Shown here piece after piece: positions 1 through 8,010 of a stretch of 64,000 nt of DNA. The notes beneath the pieces are model-generated. The model did no database searches. It saw only the letters and a list, made by a program, of their open reading frames with translations, and was not told the origin of the DNA. The number at the start of each line of letters is the position of its first letter. Position 1 is the stretch's first letter. Both the position numbers and the translations under genes were made by a program. The DNA comes from JALYUM01 sp036688685 (GTDB lineage Bacteria > Pseudomonadota > Gammaproteobacteria > Burkholderiales > Burkholderiaceae_D): assembly GCF_036688685.1 (NCBI RefSeq), contig NZ_JAQQPS010000018.1, positions 73,716 to 137,715 on the forward strand, in the 5' to 3' direction.

Positions 1-2742
1 CGCCGCCACCGGGAATTCCACCGGCTTGACAGCCAGGCGCTCGGCTTCGGCAGCATGCACATGGGCTGCGGTTTCGGCAACCTGGGCCGCCACCGATGCG
101 GTGGTCGGGAACAGGAATGCCGCTGGCGCTTCTGCGACCGGCGCAGGCTTGACTGGCTCGGCGACAGGTGCAACTTCCACCACAGCTTCGGCCGCGGCCA
201 CTGCCTCGACATGCTTGGATGCCATCGACGCGGACGTCGGGAACGCCCACGCTTCCGGTACCGGCTTCACGGCCGGGATAACCACCTCGACCGGTGCTTT
301 TGGTGCGCGGCTCTGCTCTTTGGCCGCTTCGTCGGCGACCGGCATGAAGGCCGGTTCGGCGCCTTCGGCCTGGCCGTTTTCGTCGCCTTCCATGCCTTCG
401 CGGTCACGGCGGTTACGGTTGCGACCACCACGGCGGCGGCGGCGGCGCGGCTCGTCGCCTTCGTCGAGTTCTTCACCATTCGGGCCCAGCGACGTGACGG
501 TCTTGGTCACTTCGATGTGCTCTTCCTGCAAGCCGTCCGGGCCATTCGTCACGACGGTAACAGCCTGCGACGACACGGTCTGGATCAGTGCGATTTCTTC
601 AGGCTTGCCTTCGACCGGCGCTGCGCGTTCGACCCGCTCAGGACGTTCGCCACGTTCTTTCGGTGCCCGTGGCTGGCGTTCCGGACGCTCGCCGCGCTCA
701 GGACGCTCGGCGCGCGCGACGACTGGTGCTGCCGGATCGACTGGTTCGCGCGGCGGACGCGGTGGCCGTGGCGGACGGGCCGGTTTGGCTTCCATATCGG
801 CCGCGGCGCTGTTCGCCGGTTTCACGGCATCGTCGAACACCGGCTTGATGGCCGGGTCGCGCGGCTCGCGTGGTTCGCGCTCGGGCTTGCCATTGCGGCC
901 GGTGCGGGCGCGCGGACCGCGGTTGTTGGCGCTGTTGCGTTCACCGGCAGTGACGACCGGCGGCGGGGCAGCAGGGCGGACCGGGGCGGCGGCCGGGGCA
1001 GGCGCCGCTGCTGGTTTGCCAAAGAAGAAATTGCGCACCTTGTCCATGAAGGTTTCCGGCGCTGGCGCTGGCAGCGCGGCTGGCGCTGGTGCCGGTGCAG
1101 GTTTCACGGCCTCGGTACGGTCGACCACGGGCGCAGGCTGGGCCGGCGTGATGGTTTTGACCATGGCTTCCTGGCGCGGCTTGGCATCTTCCTTCTGGCG
1201 CTTGCTGTAAGCCATGTCAGTTTCCGCCGACTCGGCCAGCGTGTAGCTGGCCTGGCTTTCCTCCAGGCGCGGATCGTCGTGCTTGATGCGCTCGAGCTTG
1301 TAGTGCGGCGTATCGAGGTGTTTGTTTGGCACCAGGATCACGGAAATGCGGTGGCGGTTCTCGATTTTGAGTACTTCGCCGCGCTTTTCATTCAACAGGA
1401 AGGCAGCCACATCGACCGGCACCTGGACGTGGATGGTGGCCGAATTCTCTTTCATCGCCTCTTCCTGGATGATGCGCAGGACTTGCAGGGCGGACGACTC
1501 GGTATCGCGGATGTGGCCGGTGCCGGAGCAGCGCGGGCAGGTCACGTGCGAACCTTCCGACAACGACGGACGCAGGCGCTGACGCGACAGCTCCATCAGG
1601 CCGAAGCGGGAAATCTTGCCCATTTGAACACGGGCGCGGTCATGGTGCAGCGCGTCTTTCAGGCGGGTTTCGACTTCGCGCTGGTTTTTTGCCACTTCCA
1701 TGTCGATGAAGTCGATGACGATCAGGCCGCCGAGGTCGCGCAAGCGCAACTGGCGCGCCACTTCTTCGGCCGCTTCGCAGTTGGTGTTGAAGGCGGTCGT
1801 TTCGATGTCGGAACCGCGCGTGGCGCGCGCCGAGTTGACGTCGACCGAGACCAGTGCTTCGGTGTGGTCGATGACGATCGCGCCGCCGGACGGCAGGGGC
1901 ACGGTGCGCGAGTACGCCGTTTCAATCTGGTGTTCAATTTGAAAACGCGAAAACAGCGGCACATCGTCACTGTAGCGTTTTACGCGGTGCACCATGTCGG
2001 GCATCACGTGGCTCATGAACTGGTGGGCCTGGTCGTAGATCTCGTCGGTGTCGATCAGGATCTCGCCGATGTCCGGCTGGAAGTAGTCGCGGATGGCGCG
2101 GATGACCAGCGACGATTCCTGGTAGATCAGGAAGGCGCCGGTGGCCGACTTGCCGGCCCCTTCGATGGCGCGCCACAGTTGCATCAGGTAATTCAAGTCC
2201 CACTGCAATTCTTCGACATTGCGGCCGATGCCAGCGGTGCGGGCGATCACCGACATGCCTTGGGGCAAGTCGAGTTTGTCCATGGTTTCGCGCAGTTCCT
2301 GGCGCTCTTCACCTTCGACGCGGCGCGATACGCCGCCGCCGCGCGGGTTGTTCGGCATCAACACCAGGTAACGGCCGGCCAGCGAGACGAACGAGGTCAG
2401 GGCGGCGCCTTTGTTGCCGCGCTCTTCCTTTTCGACCTGGACCATGATTTCCTGGCCTTCGCGCAGGGCTTCCTTGATCGACGCGGTGCGCACGTCGACG
2501 CCTTCGCGGAAATAAGTGCGCGCAACTTCTTTAAATGGGAGGAAACCGTGGCGATCTTCGCCGTAGGAGACGAAGCAGGCTTCGAGCGATGGCTCGATGC
2601 GGGTGATCACGCCTTTGTAGATATTCGACTTGCGCTGTTCGCGCCCGGCCGATTCGATATCGATGTCGATCAGTTTCTGACCGTCCACGATGGCGACGCG
2701 CAGCTCTTCTTGCTGCGTCGCGTTAAACAACATACGTTTCAT
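1..2742 (-). CDS. rne: Ribonuclease E, 3' end beyond the window
   Basis: Endoribonuclease that processes rRNA and tRNA precursors and starts mRNA decay, normally as the scaffold of the degradosome. 914 codons are present with no stop before base 1, so the C-terminus is missing. The start MKRMLFNATQ is the canonical RNase E N-terminus and has GGAGCC seven bases upstream. Visible in order: S1 RNA-binding domain (about 35-120), the catalytic DNase I-like part with aspartates at D301 (VDVNSARATRG) and D344 (IVIDFIDM), matching E. coli D303 and D346, and the zinc link CPRCSGTG with C402 and C405. After about residue 510 the protein becomes a Pro/Ala/Arg-rich disordered tail with an Arg-rich block near 760-780, typical of the RNA- and partner-binding half. 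Divergent from rluC, as in many proteobacteria. Confidence 0.97.
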   Translation of the reverse strand, partial: MKRMLFNATQQEELRVAIVDGQKLIDIDIESAGREQRKSNIYKGVITRIEPSLEACFVSYGEDRHGFLPFKEVARTYFREGVDVRTASIKEALREGQEIMVQVEKEERGNKGAALTSFVSLAGRYLVLMPNNPRGGGVSRRVEGEERQELRETMDKLDLPQGMSVIARTAGIGRNVEELQWDLNYLMQLWRAIEGAGKSATGAFLIYQESSLVIRAIRDYFQPDIGEILIDTDEIYDQAHQFMSHVMPDMVHRVKRYSDDVPLFSRFQIEHQIETAYSRTVPLPSGGAIVIDHTEALVSVDVNSARATRGSDIETTAFNTNCEAAEEVARQLRLRDLGGLIVIDFIDMEVAKNQREVETRLKDALHHDRARVQMGKISRFGLMELSRQRLRPSLSEGSHVTCPRCSGTGHIRDTESSALQVLRIIQEEAMKENSATIHVQVPVDVAAFLLNEKRGEVLKIENRHRISVILVPNKHLDTPHYKLERIKHDDPRLEESQASYTLAESAETDMAYSKRQKEDAKPRQEAMVKTITPAQPAPVVDRTEAVKPAPAPAPAALPAPAPETFMDKVRNFFFGKPAAAPAPAAAPVRPAAPPPVVTAGERNSANNRGPRARTGRNGKPEREPREPRDPAIKPVFDDAVKPANSAAADMEAKPARPPRPPRPPREPVDPAAPVVARAERPERGERPERQPRAPKERGERPERVERAAPVEGKPEEIALIQTVSSQAVTVVTNGPDGLQEEHIEVTKTVTSLGPNGEELDEGDEPRRRRRRGGRNRNRRDREGMEGDENGQAEGAEPAFMPVADEAAKEQSRAPKAPVEVVIPAVKPVPEAWAFPTSASMASKHVEAVAAAEAVVEVAPVAEPVKPAPVAEAPAAFLFPTTASVAAQVAETAAHVHAAEAERLAVKPVEFPVAA

Positions 2743-3367
2743 TTTTATTGGCTCCACGGCCCCGCAGGGCCGCTCAAGGCCGCCTTGTCAGGACGGCCGG
2801 TACATGAAAGCACGCGGGGGAGCAGAACGTTGGAGGGGGTATGCCCGAATGTGCCGTGCACGCCACGGTGAACTGGGCGGTGCGCGGCAGGGCGCTTGAG
2901 AGGTCGATCGACATGCCGAGCGCACGCATCAGCCGGTAACCGGTGCCGCAGGAAGGGCACGAAGATTAACGCGGCGAGGTGCAACAACCAGCCAGACCTA
3001 TGTGAACAGCGAACACACCAAGACTTCGATTCCCAGGCGATTGACTCTGCCTTTACTCGCTAGCCTTCAGGATGAGGCTTACATCGGGTCGGGCGAAACG
3101 GCAAGCGTTATCGACGCCATCAACCGGCGAGCCGATGGCGGCTTGCCGGTACTTATCCTTAATAATCCAAACTATCCAGTCCTTCATGCCAGCGCGACAA
3201 TCCGATTACAACAACGGTGCAACCTTGACGCGCGCAGGAATGTGCGTACACGTTTTTCCATCGAATTCGCAATTTGGCAGGGCCGATGGAGACGCCCATG
3301 TGTAAAATATCGTTTTAATTCTTACACAGCAGAGGTTTGACCACCGCCGGTCGATTATATATTCAAA
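2743..3367. promoter_or_regulatory. Divergent rne/rluC control region, long rne leader
   Basis: 625 bases without a convincing gene. The rne-proximal part is very GC-rich and holds several self-complementary segments, for example GGCCC-TGCG-GGGCC read on the minus strand close to the rne start. In E. coli RNase E controls its own mRNA through a structured leader of about 360 bases; a similar role here is inference from position and structure only. The open frame on the plus strand from 3002 lacks a plausible start and protein-like composition. Confidence 0.5.
3337..3363 (+). promoter_or_regulatory. Candidate sigma-70 promoter of rluC
   Basis: TTGACC (3337-3342), a 15-base spacer, then TATATT (3358-3363). 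Each box matches five of six consensus bases but the spacer is short. Transcription would start around 3370, almost on the first ATG of rluC, so the mRNA would be nearly leaderless or translation would begin at the ATG at 3407. Confidence 0.4.
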
Positions 3368-4387
3368 ATGAAGGACTTAGACAGAATTTCTGGGAAGACA
3401 AAGGAAATGAAGAAGCAAAGCGATGTGGCCCCACCTTCATCACCGGCACTGCAAGCCCAGTTCATCACCATCCACGAAGAAGACGCCGGACAGCGCATCG
3501 ATAACTACCTGCTGCGAATCTGCAAAGGCGTGCCAAAAAGCCACGTTTATCGCATTTTGCGGTCGGGCGAAGTGCGCGTCAATAAAGGCCGTATCGACCA
3601 GTTGTATCGCCTGCAGGATGGCGACATGGTACGTATTCCACCAATCCGCATTGCCGAGAAAGAATCGACGGCGCATGTGCCGGGTGCGGAATTCGCGATT
3701 ATTCACGAAGACAGCCATTTACTGGTCATCGACAAACCGTGTGGCACCGCCGTGCACGGCGGTTCCGGTGTCTCATATGGCGTGATCGAACAATTGCGCG
3801 CCTCGCGCCCGGACGCCAAGTTCCTGGAACTGGTGCACCGGCTCGACCGTGAAACCTCGGGCTTGCTGCTATTGGCGAAAAAACGCTCTGCGCTGACCAA
3901 TCTGCACGAGCAGATGCGTGATGGCCTGACCGACAAGCGCTATCTGACGATGGTGGCGGGCGAATGGAAGAATGCGCGCCAGCACATCAAGCTGCCGCTG
4001 CACAAGTACACGACGGCGGAAGGCGAGCGCCGCGTGGTTGTGCAAACCGGCGGGATGGAATCGCACACCGTGTTCAGTTTATTGCGCAAGTGGCCGAACT
4101 TTGCCTTGCTGGAAGCGGAACTGAAAACCGGGCGCACACACCAGATTCGCGTTCATCTGTCATCGTCTGGCTTTCCCATTCTTGGCGACGACAAGTACGG
4201 CGATTTTGCGCTCAACCGCCAGCTGTTAAAGGCTGATGCTGGTCGTGGTGCCTTGAAACGGATGTTTCTGCACGCCCATCAGATTACGTTTACCCATCCG
4301 GAATCCGGCAAGCCCATGACACTGAATGCAACATTGCCACCGGAATGCGAACGTTTCTTGGTAAGCTTGGGCAAACCACAGGGCTGA
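3368..4387 (+). CDS. rluC: 23S rRNA pseudouridine synthase, RluC/RluD family
   Basis: Converts specific uridines of 23S rRNA to pseudouridine (955, 2504 and 2580 for E. coli RluC). An S4 RNA-binding domain (about residues 40-95) precedes the synthase domain, whose catalytic loop HRLDRETSG at 157-165 holds the essential Asp160. Length 339 residues, slightly above the usual 310-330 because of an extra N-terminus. The first ATG has no Shine-Dalgarno; a second in-frame ATG at 3407 follows AAGGAA but at too short a distance, so the start is open. The position divergent from rne is the classical place for rluC and supports this name over other family members. Confidence 0.93.
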   Translation: MKDLDRISGKTKEMKKQSDVAPPSSPALQAQFITIHEEDAGQRIDNYLLRICKGVPKSHVYRILRSGEVRVNKGRIDQLYRLQDGDMVRIPPIRIAEKESTAHVPGAEFAIIHEDSHLLVIDKPCGTAVHGGSGVSYGVIEQLRASRPDAKFLELVHRLDRETSGLLLLAKKRSALTNLHEQMRDGLTDKRYLTMVAGEWKNARQHIKLPLHKYTTAEGERRVVVQTGGMESHTVFSLLRKWPNFALLEAELKTGRTHQIRVHLSSSGFPILGDDKYGDFALNRQLLKADAGRGALKRMFLHAHQITFTHPESGKPMTLNATLPPECERFLVSLGKPQG

Positions 4388-4452
4388 ATTTCATCCGAAT
4401 CCCGGCCCCTTACTTATTCAGGAGCGCCGGTCGTCACAAGCGACCGGCAGAC

Positions 4453-5112
4453 ATGCCAAGAAAGCAATTTGATCTCATCGTCTTCGATTGGGACGGTACG
4501 CTGATGAACAGCACCGCAACGATCGTCAAATGCATCCAGTCCGCCGCGAAAGACGTCGGCTTGACGCCGCCCACCGATGCCGCTGCCTCGCACGTCATTG
4601 GCCTGGGCCTGGCCGAAGCCATGCAGCACATCATGCCCGACATCGAGCCGGGGCAATACCAGCGCATGGTTGAGCGCTACCGCTACCATTTCATGACCGA
4701 TGTGCATGAACTGGTGCTGTTTGACGGCGTGCGCGCCATGCTGGCCGAACTGAAACAGGAAGGTTATTTCCTGGCCGTGGCGACAGGAATGGGCCGTGTC
4801 GGCCTGAACCGTTCGCTGAATGCAACCGGCTTGCTGTCTGTGTTCGATGCCACCCGTTGCGCAGACGAGACATTTTCCAAGCCGCATCCTGCAATGTTGC
4901 AAGAACTGACCAGGGAACTCGGCCAGGACCTGCGCCGTACCGTTATGATCGGCGACACGACGCATGACCTGCAAATGGCCATGAATGCGGGCGCCGGTGG
5001 CATCGCCGTCGAGTACGGCGCACATCCGGTGGCCCAGCTGGAAACCTGCAACTCCCTGTTTTCGGCGCAGAACGTCGCGCAACTGCGGGACTGGTTGCGC
5101 GACAACGCATGA
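4453..5112 (+). CDS. HAD-superfamily phosphatase, phosphoglycolate phosphatase-like
   Basis: Predicted cytoplasmic phosphomonoesterase of HAD subfamily IA (Gph/PGP type), 219 residues. All four HAD motifs are visible: DWDGT at 12-16 with nucleophile Asp12 and Asp14, the Thr of ATG near 111, Lys143 in FSKPHP, and GDTTHD at 167-172. A helical cap lies between motifs I and II. The ATG at 4453 is preferred over upstream frames because the preceding residues are not family-like and overlap rluC. The gene ends in a 4-base ATGA overlap with the Rieske gene, so the two are probably translated together. The substrate cannot be read from the sequence; phosphoglycolate is the family guess. Confidence 0.87.
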   Translation: MPRKQFDLIVFDWDGTLMNSTATIVKCIQSAAKDVGLTPPTDAAASHVIGLGLAEAMQHIMPDIEPGQYQRMVERYRYHFMTDVHELVLFDGVRAMLAELKQEGYFLAVATGMGRVGLNRSLNATGLLSVFDATRCADETFSKPHPAMLQELTRELGQDLRRTVMIGDTTHDLQMAMNAGAGGIAVEYGAHPVAQLETCNSLFSAQNVAQLRDWLRDNA

Positions 5113-5480
5113 GCGCGCCGGAGGTACTGGTGTGCAGCACCGACGACGTGCAGGACGGTGGCCCCGGGGTGCGCTTTGCGGTGCTGGCGTTCGGTAGCGC
5201 CGCCACCGCCTTCGTGGTGCGGCACCACGGACAGGCGCGCGCCTACCTGAATCGTTGCGCCCATGTTCCGATCGAACTGGACTGGGAAAAGGGCACCTTT
5301 TTCGAGTCCAGCGGCCTGTATCTGATGTGCCAGACGCACGGCGCGATTTATGCGCCCGACACGGGCGCCTGTGTCGGCGGACCCTGCCGCGGCGGGCGTT
5401 TGCGTGCGATCGCCGTGCGCGAAGAAGCGGGCAAGATTTTTTGGCAGCCGGACCAGCAGATCCAGGCGCCGACAACCTAA
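5109..5480 (+). CDS. Small Rieske [2Fe-2S] protein
   Basis: 123-residue single-domain Rieske protein. The cluster ligands are the two boxes C50-A-H52 and C74-x-x-H77, separated by about 20 residues, followed by the Gly/Pro-containing loop typical of the fold. There is no signal peptide, transmembrane helix or fused oxygenase domain, so it is probably a soluble ferredoxin-like electron carrier. It starts inside the stop of the HAD phosphatase gene (ATGA) and is 8 bases from sppA, making a tight three-gene operon of unrelated families. The redox partner is unknown. Confidence 0.87.
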   Translation: MSAPEVLVCSTDDVQDGGPGVRFAVLAFGSAATAFVVRHHGQARAYLNRCAHVPIELDWEKGTFFESSGLYLMCQTHGAIYAPDTGACVGGPCRGGRLRAIAVREEAGKIFWQPDQQIQAPTT

Positions 5481-5488
5481 AGTGAGCT

Positions 5489-6490
5489 ATGACGGACGAG
5501 ACCAGCACCAACTATCCTGACAACAGCCGTTTGGCCCAGTCGCCCACGGTCGGCAACTGGGAACGCGAAACGCTGGAAAAACTGGTCTTTGCCACCATCA
5601 AGGAAAAGAAGGCGGCGCGCCACTGGAGCATATTCTTCAAGCTGTCGTTCCTGGTGCTGGCCTTTTTCTGCCTGTGGGCGTTCTTCGATTTCAACTTCAG
5701 CGGTTCGGACGACGATATCCTGGCGCGCCACACGGCGCTCATCGAAATCAACGGCGAAATTGACTCGGAAGGCAGCGGCTCGGCCGACACCGTCCTGCCG
5801 GCGCTGAACAAGGCGTTTGCCGACAGCGGTTCGGCGGCGGTCATCCTGCGCATCAACAGCCCCGGCGGCAGCCCGGTCCAGGCCGGCATCATCGTCGATG
5901 AAATCCTGCGCCTGAAAAAAGGCTATCCAAAGAAACCTTTATATGTGGTCGTCGATGAAATCTGCGCGTCGGGTGGCTATTACATTGCGGCGGCGGCGGA
6001 CAATATTTATGTCAACAAGGCGAGCATCGTCGGTTCGGTGGGCGTGCTGATGGATGGCTTCGGCTTTACCGGCACCATGGAAAAGCTGGGCGTGGAGCGG
6101 CGCTTGCTGACAGCCGGCGAAAACAAGGGTTTCCTCGATCCGTTCAGCCCGCAGTCGGCCAAGCACAAGGCCCATGCGCAGGAAATGCTGGACGAAATCC
6201 ACAGCCAGTTCATTTCGGTCGTGCGCGCCGGGCGCGGCAAGCGCCTGAAGGAAACGCCGGAAACCTTCTCCGGCCTGTACTGGACCGGCGCGCGCGCCGT
6301 CGAGATGGGCCTGGCCGATGGCTACGGCACCGTCGACACGGTGGCGCGCGATATCGTCAAGGCCGAAGACATCATCGATTACACGACCCACGAAGGATTG
6401 CCCGAGCGCGTGCTGAAGAAATTTGGCGCCTCGGTGGGCGGCGGCGCCGTGAAGGCTGTGTCTGGCACGGCCCTGCCGCGCGTGCGCTGA
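5489..6490 (+). CDS. sppA: Signal peptide peptidase SppA-type, peptidase family S49
   Basis: Membrane-anchored serine protease expected to degrade cleaved signal peptides. 333 residues, the short (single S49 domain) form rather than the 618-residue tandem form of E. coli. One transmembrane segment at about 46-68 places the catalytic domain in the periplasm. Characteristic stretches are RINSPGGSP (121-129) and ICASGGYYIAA with the likely nucleophile Ser161; Lys203 in ENKGF is the probable general base by analogy with short SppA enzymes. Third gene of the HAD-Rieske-sppA group. The start ATG follows AGTGAGCT, a weak ribosome site. Confidence 0.93.
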   Translation: MTDETSTNYPDNSRLAQSPTVGNWERETLEKLVFATIKEKKAARHWSIFFKLSFLVLAFFCLWAFFDFNFSGSDDDILARHTALIEINGEIDSEGSGSADTVLPALNKAFADSGSAAVILRINSPGGSPVQAGIIVDEILRLKKGYPKKPLYVVVDEICASGGYYIAAAADNIYVNKASIVGSVGVLMDGFGFTGTMEKLGVERRLLTAGENKGFLDPFSPQSAKHKAHAQEMLDEIHSQFISVVRAGRGKRLKETPETFSGLYWTGARAVEMGLADGYGTVDTVARDIVKAEDIIDYTTHEGLPERVLKKFGASVGGGAVKAVSGTALPRVR

Positions 6491-6494
6491 GCTA

Positions 6495-6525
6495 CGCCCG
6501 CTGAGCGGGGGCCGCTGAGCGGGCG
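6495..6525 (+). terminator. Palindromic GC hairpins after sppA
   Basis: CGCCCGCT (6495-6502) pairs with AGCGGGCG (6518-6525), and CCCGC-TGA-GCGGG (6497-6509) forms an alternative hairpin. No T-run follows, so this may be a weak or Rho-assisted terminator, or simply RNA-stabilising structure at the end of the operon. Confidence 0.4.
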
Positions 6526-6536
6526 CAACAAACCCC

Positions 6537-6564
6537 TTGTAAATTGGCGTGGCCGGCGTATATT
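6537..6564 (+). promoter_or_regulatory. Candidate sigma-70 promoter in front of a possible small RNA
   Basis: TTGTAA (6537-6542), a 16-base spacer, TATATT (6559-6564). It lies in the gap after sppA and points at a stretch that ends in a strong intrinsic terminator without containing a plausible gene. Confidence 0.45.
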
Positions 6565-6570
6565 AAAAGT

Positions 6571-6737
6571 GTAGTCTGCAACAAAAGGAGAAGTTTATCG
6601 TCGTTTCCTGCTGGTCCCGATGCTGTGCCTAAATTGCGCCTGCGCCGCGAAGTTGCATGCGGCTTTCGAGAGAATTTTCATTCCTCATATGTTCTTCCCG
6701 CAGTACGAACGACGGCAACGCGCCGTCGTTTTGCTTT
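6571..6737 (+). ncRNA. Candidate small RNA of about 165 bases
   Basis: Defined only by its borders: a promoter-like pair of boxes ends at 6564 and a strong intrinsic terminator sits at 6708-6735. A Shine-Dalgarno-like AAGGAG at about 6585 is followed by no ATG, GTG or TTG at usable spacing, which argues against a peptide. I do not recognise a known RNA family; the 5' and 3' ends do not pair as in 6S RNA. It could instead be the truncated leader of a lost gene. Confidence 0.35.
6708..6735 (+). terminator. Strong intrinsic terminator
   Basis: AACGACGGC (6708-6716) and GCCGTCGTT (6722-6730) form a perfect 9-base-pair stem with a 5-base loop, followed by the T-rich TTGCTTTT. The orientation of the T-tract shows that it ends plus-strand transcription, although the next gene on this side is on the minus strand. 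Confidence 0.75.
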
Positions 6738-6741
6738 TGTG

Positions 6742-7092
6742 TCAGTCAAGATCGCTGGACGATGGCGCATCGGTATGTGCCGGCGCAGCGTCATCGTCCC
6801 ACACGCCACCGCGCGCGATCCAGGCGAAAAAATGGTCCTGTTGGCGTGCATAGAAGGCGGCGCGGAACGGCGGCGCATCTGCGCCGTTTTCCGGTAAGGC
6901 GACGGTATTGGCGCTGGTCCAGCGTGCCATTGCCAGCCGCGTGGCCAGCAGTGCAACTTGCTCCTGAATAATGACGGCGCGCAAGGCGGGTTGGTAGAGC
7001 AGGGTACGGGCGTCGAAAATGGCGCAGTTGCCGGCATGGGACGGCGGGCTGGGGGCATGGCTCGATGGTGCAGACGGTGAGACCTTGTACAT
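6742..7092 (-). CDS. Small hypothetical protein
   Basis: 116-residue protein of unknown function. The start ATG at 7092 has a clear GAGGA Shine-Dalgarno eight bases upstream, which favours this frame over the overlapping frames on both strands. The sequence is soluble-looking, with an amphipathic Ala/Leu-rich middle (about residues 40-65), a Trp/Phe-containing segment (RQQDHFFAWIARGG) and an acidic, Ser/Asp-rich tail. No signal peptide or membrane helix is seen. It stands alone, convergent with the candidate small RNA upstream. I do not recognise the family. Confidence 0.6.
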   Translation of the reverse strand: MYKVSPSAPSSHAPSPPSHAGNCAIFDARTLLYQPALRAVIIQEQVALLATRLAMARWTSANTVALPENGADAPPFRAAFYARQQDHFFAWIARGGVWDDDAAPAHTDAPSSSDLD

Positions 7093-7133
7093 GGTTGTCC
7101 TCGTGATACGGTTGTGTTGTCCTAATGCACCCG

Positions 7134-7200
7134 GGATTATTCGCTGAGTTGGTTAGGCCGATTCCTACTGAAGTTTCAGTCTATCAATTAGGAATAATCC
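7134..7200. repeat. Nested inverted repeat between two divergent genes
   Basis: Outer arms GGATTATTC (7134-7142) and GAATAATCC (7192-7200); inner arms ATTCCTA (7161-7167) and TAGGAAT (7189-7195); innermost CTGAA-GT-TTCAG (7168-7179). The outer and inner right arms overlap, so two alternative folds compete. It may be an operator, a structured leader or a small palindromic element. Confidence 0.5.
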
Positions 7201-7253
7201 GAGCCTTGATTTGGCGCAAACGAGATTCTGCACTGTGCGGCCTCCACCACACC

Positions 7254-7283
7254 TTGTTGGGCACAAACGCCTTCTGTTACAGT
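7254..7283 (+). promoter_or_regulatory. Weak candidate promoter of the rsuA-type gene
   Basis: TTGTTG (7254-7259), 18-base spacer, TACAGT (7278-7283). The predicted start of transcription is at about 7290, next to the ATG at 7291, and no Shine-Dalgarno precedes that ATG. A leaderless message is therefore possible, but the boxes are only moderate matches. Confidence 0.3.
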
Positions 7284-7290
7284 CTCGCGC

Positions 7291-8010
7291 ATGAGCAAAT
7301 TATCCCTTGACCGCATCCTGCAATCGCAGGGTTTTGGCACGCGCAAATACTGCCGCGCCCTGATTGAAGACGGCGACGTCATCATCGATGGCGCCCCCGC
7401 CACCAACTACAAAACCACTTACGAGACAGATGGCCTGGTGCTGACCGTGTTCGACGAAGAGTGGATCTATCGCGCGCATTTGTACCTGGCGCTGTACAAG
7501 CCGGCCAACTTCGAATGTTCGCGCAAACCGAGTCACCATCCCGGTGTGTTGACCTTGCTTCCCGAGCAATTTACCTGGCGCGAAGTGCAGCCGGTCGGCC
7601 GCCTGGACCACGATACCACCGGCTTGTTGCTGATGAGCGACGACGGCCCCTTCATCCACGCCCAGTCATCGCCCAAGCGCCACGTGCCGAAGATTTACCA
7701 GGCCACCACCGAACAGCCGATCACCGACGCGCTGGTCGCCGAACTATTAAAAGGCGTGCAACTGCATGACGAGCCGGCGCCGCTGGCGGCGGTCTCGTGC
7801 ATCGCGCGTGGTGACCATCAGCTGGAAATCGTGCTAGAGCAGGGCAAATATCACCAGGTCAAGCGCATGCTGGCTGCGGCCGGCAACCATTGCAGCGCGC
7901 TGCACCGCTCGGCCATCGGCGGCCTGACGCTCGAGGCGCTCGGAATTGCCGAAGGCGAATGGTGCTATCTGACTGACGAGCAACTGGCCTTGCTGGCGCC
8001 CAGCGCATGA
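7291..8010 (+). CDS. rsuA: 16S rRNA pseudouridine synthase, RsuA family
   Basis: Makes pseudouridine in rRNA; the closest characterised relative is RsuA (16S U516). 239 residues: an N-terminal S4 domain (about 4-60, starting KLSLDRILQSQGFGTRK) and a synthase domain with the catalytic loop GRLDHDTTG at 103-111, Asp106 being the catalytic residue. Later family motifs include KIYQATT and the basic KYHQVKRMLAA. RluB/E/F relatives are usually longer or carry extra tails, so RsuA is preferred. The last codon overlaps the start of the FAH-family gene by ATGA, showing a two-gene operon. Confidence 0.9.
   Translation: MSKLSLDRILQSQGFGTRKYCRALIEDGDVIIDGAPATNYKTTYETDGLVLTVFDEEWIYRAHLYLALYKPANFECSRKPSHHPGVLTLLPEQFTWREVQPVGRLDHDTTGLLLMSDDGPFIHAQSSPKRHVPKIYQATTEQPITDALVAELLKGVQLHDEPAPLAAVSCIARGDHQLEIVLEQGKYHQVKRMLAAAGNHCSALHRSAIGGLTLEALGIAEGEWCYLTDEQLALLAPSA

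Noticed and set aside
55..2871. Long open frame on the plus strand opposite rne
   Set aside because: RNase E on the minus strand has its domains and catalytic residues in order; the plus-strand frame has no protein-like features.
3002..3340. Plus-strand frame in the rne-rluC gap
   Set aside because: No convincing start or ribosome site, and the region fits a leader and divergent promoters.
6571..6737. 6S RNA identity of the candidate small RNA
   Set aside because: The ends do not pair, and no long hairpin with a central open bubble can be drawn.
6544..6897. Plus-strand frame through the candidate small RNA
   Set aside because: It starts with TTG inside the promoter spacer, crosses a strong terminator and overlaps the better supported minus-strand gene.
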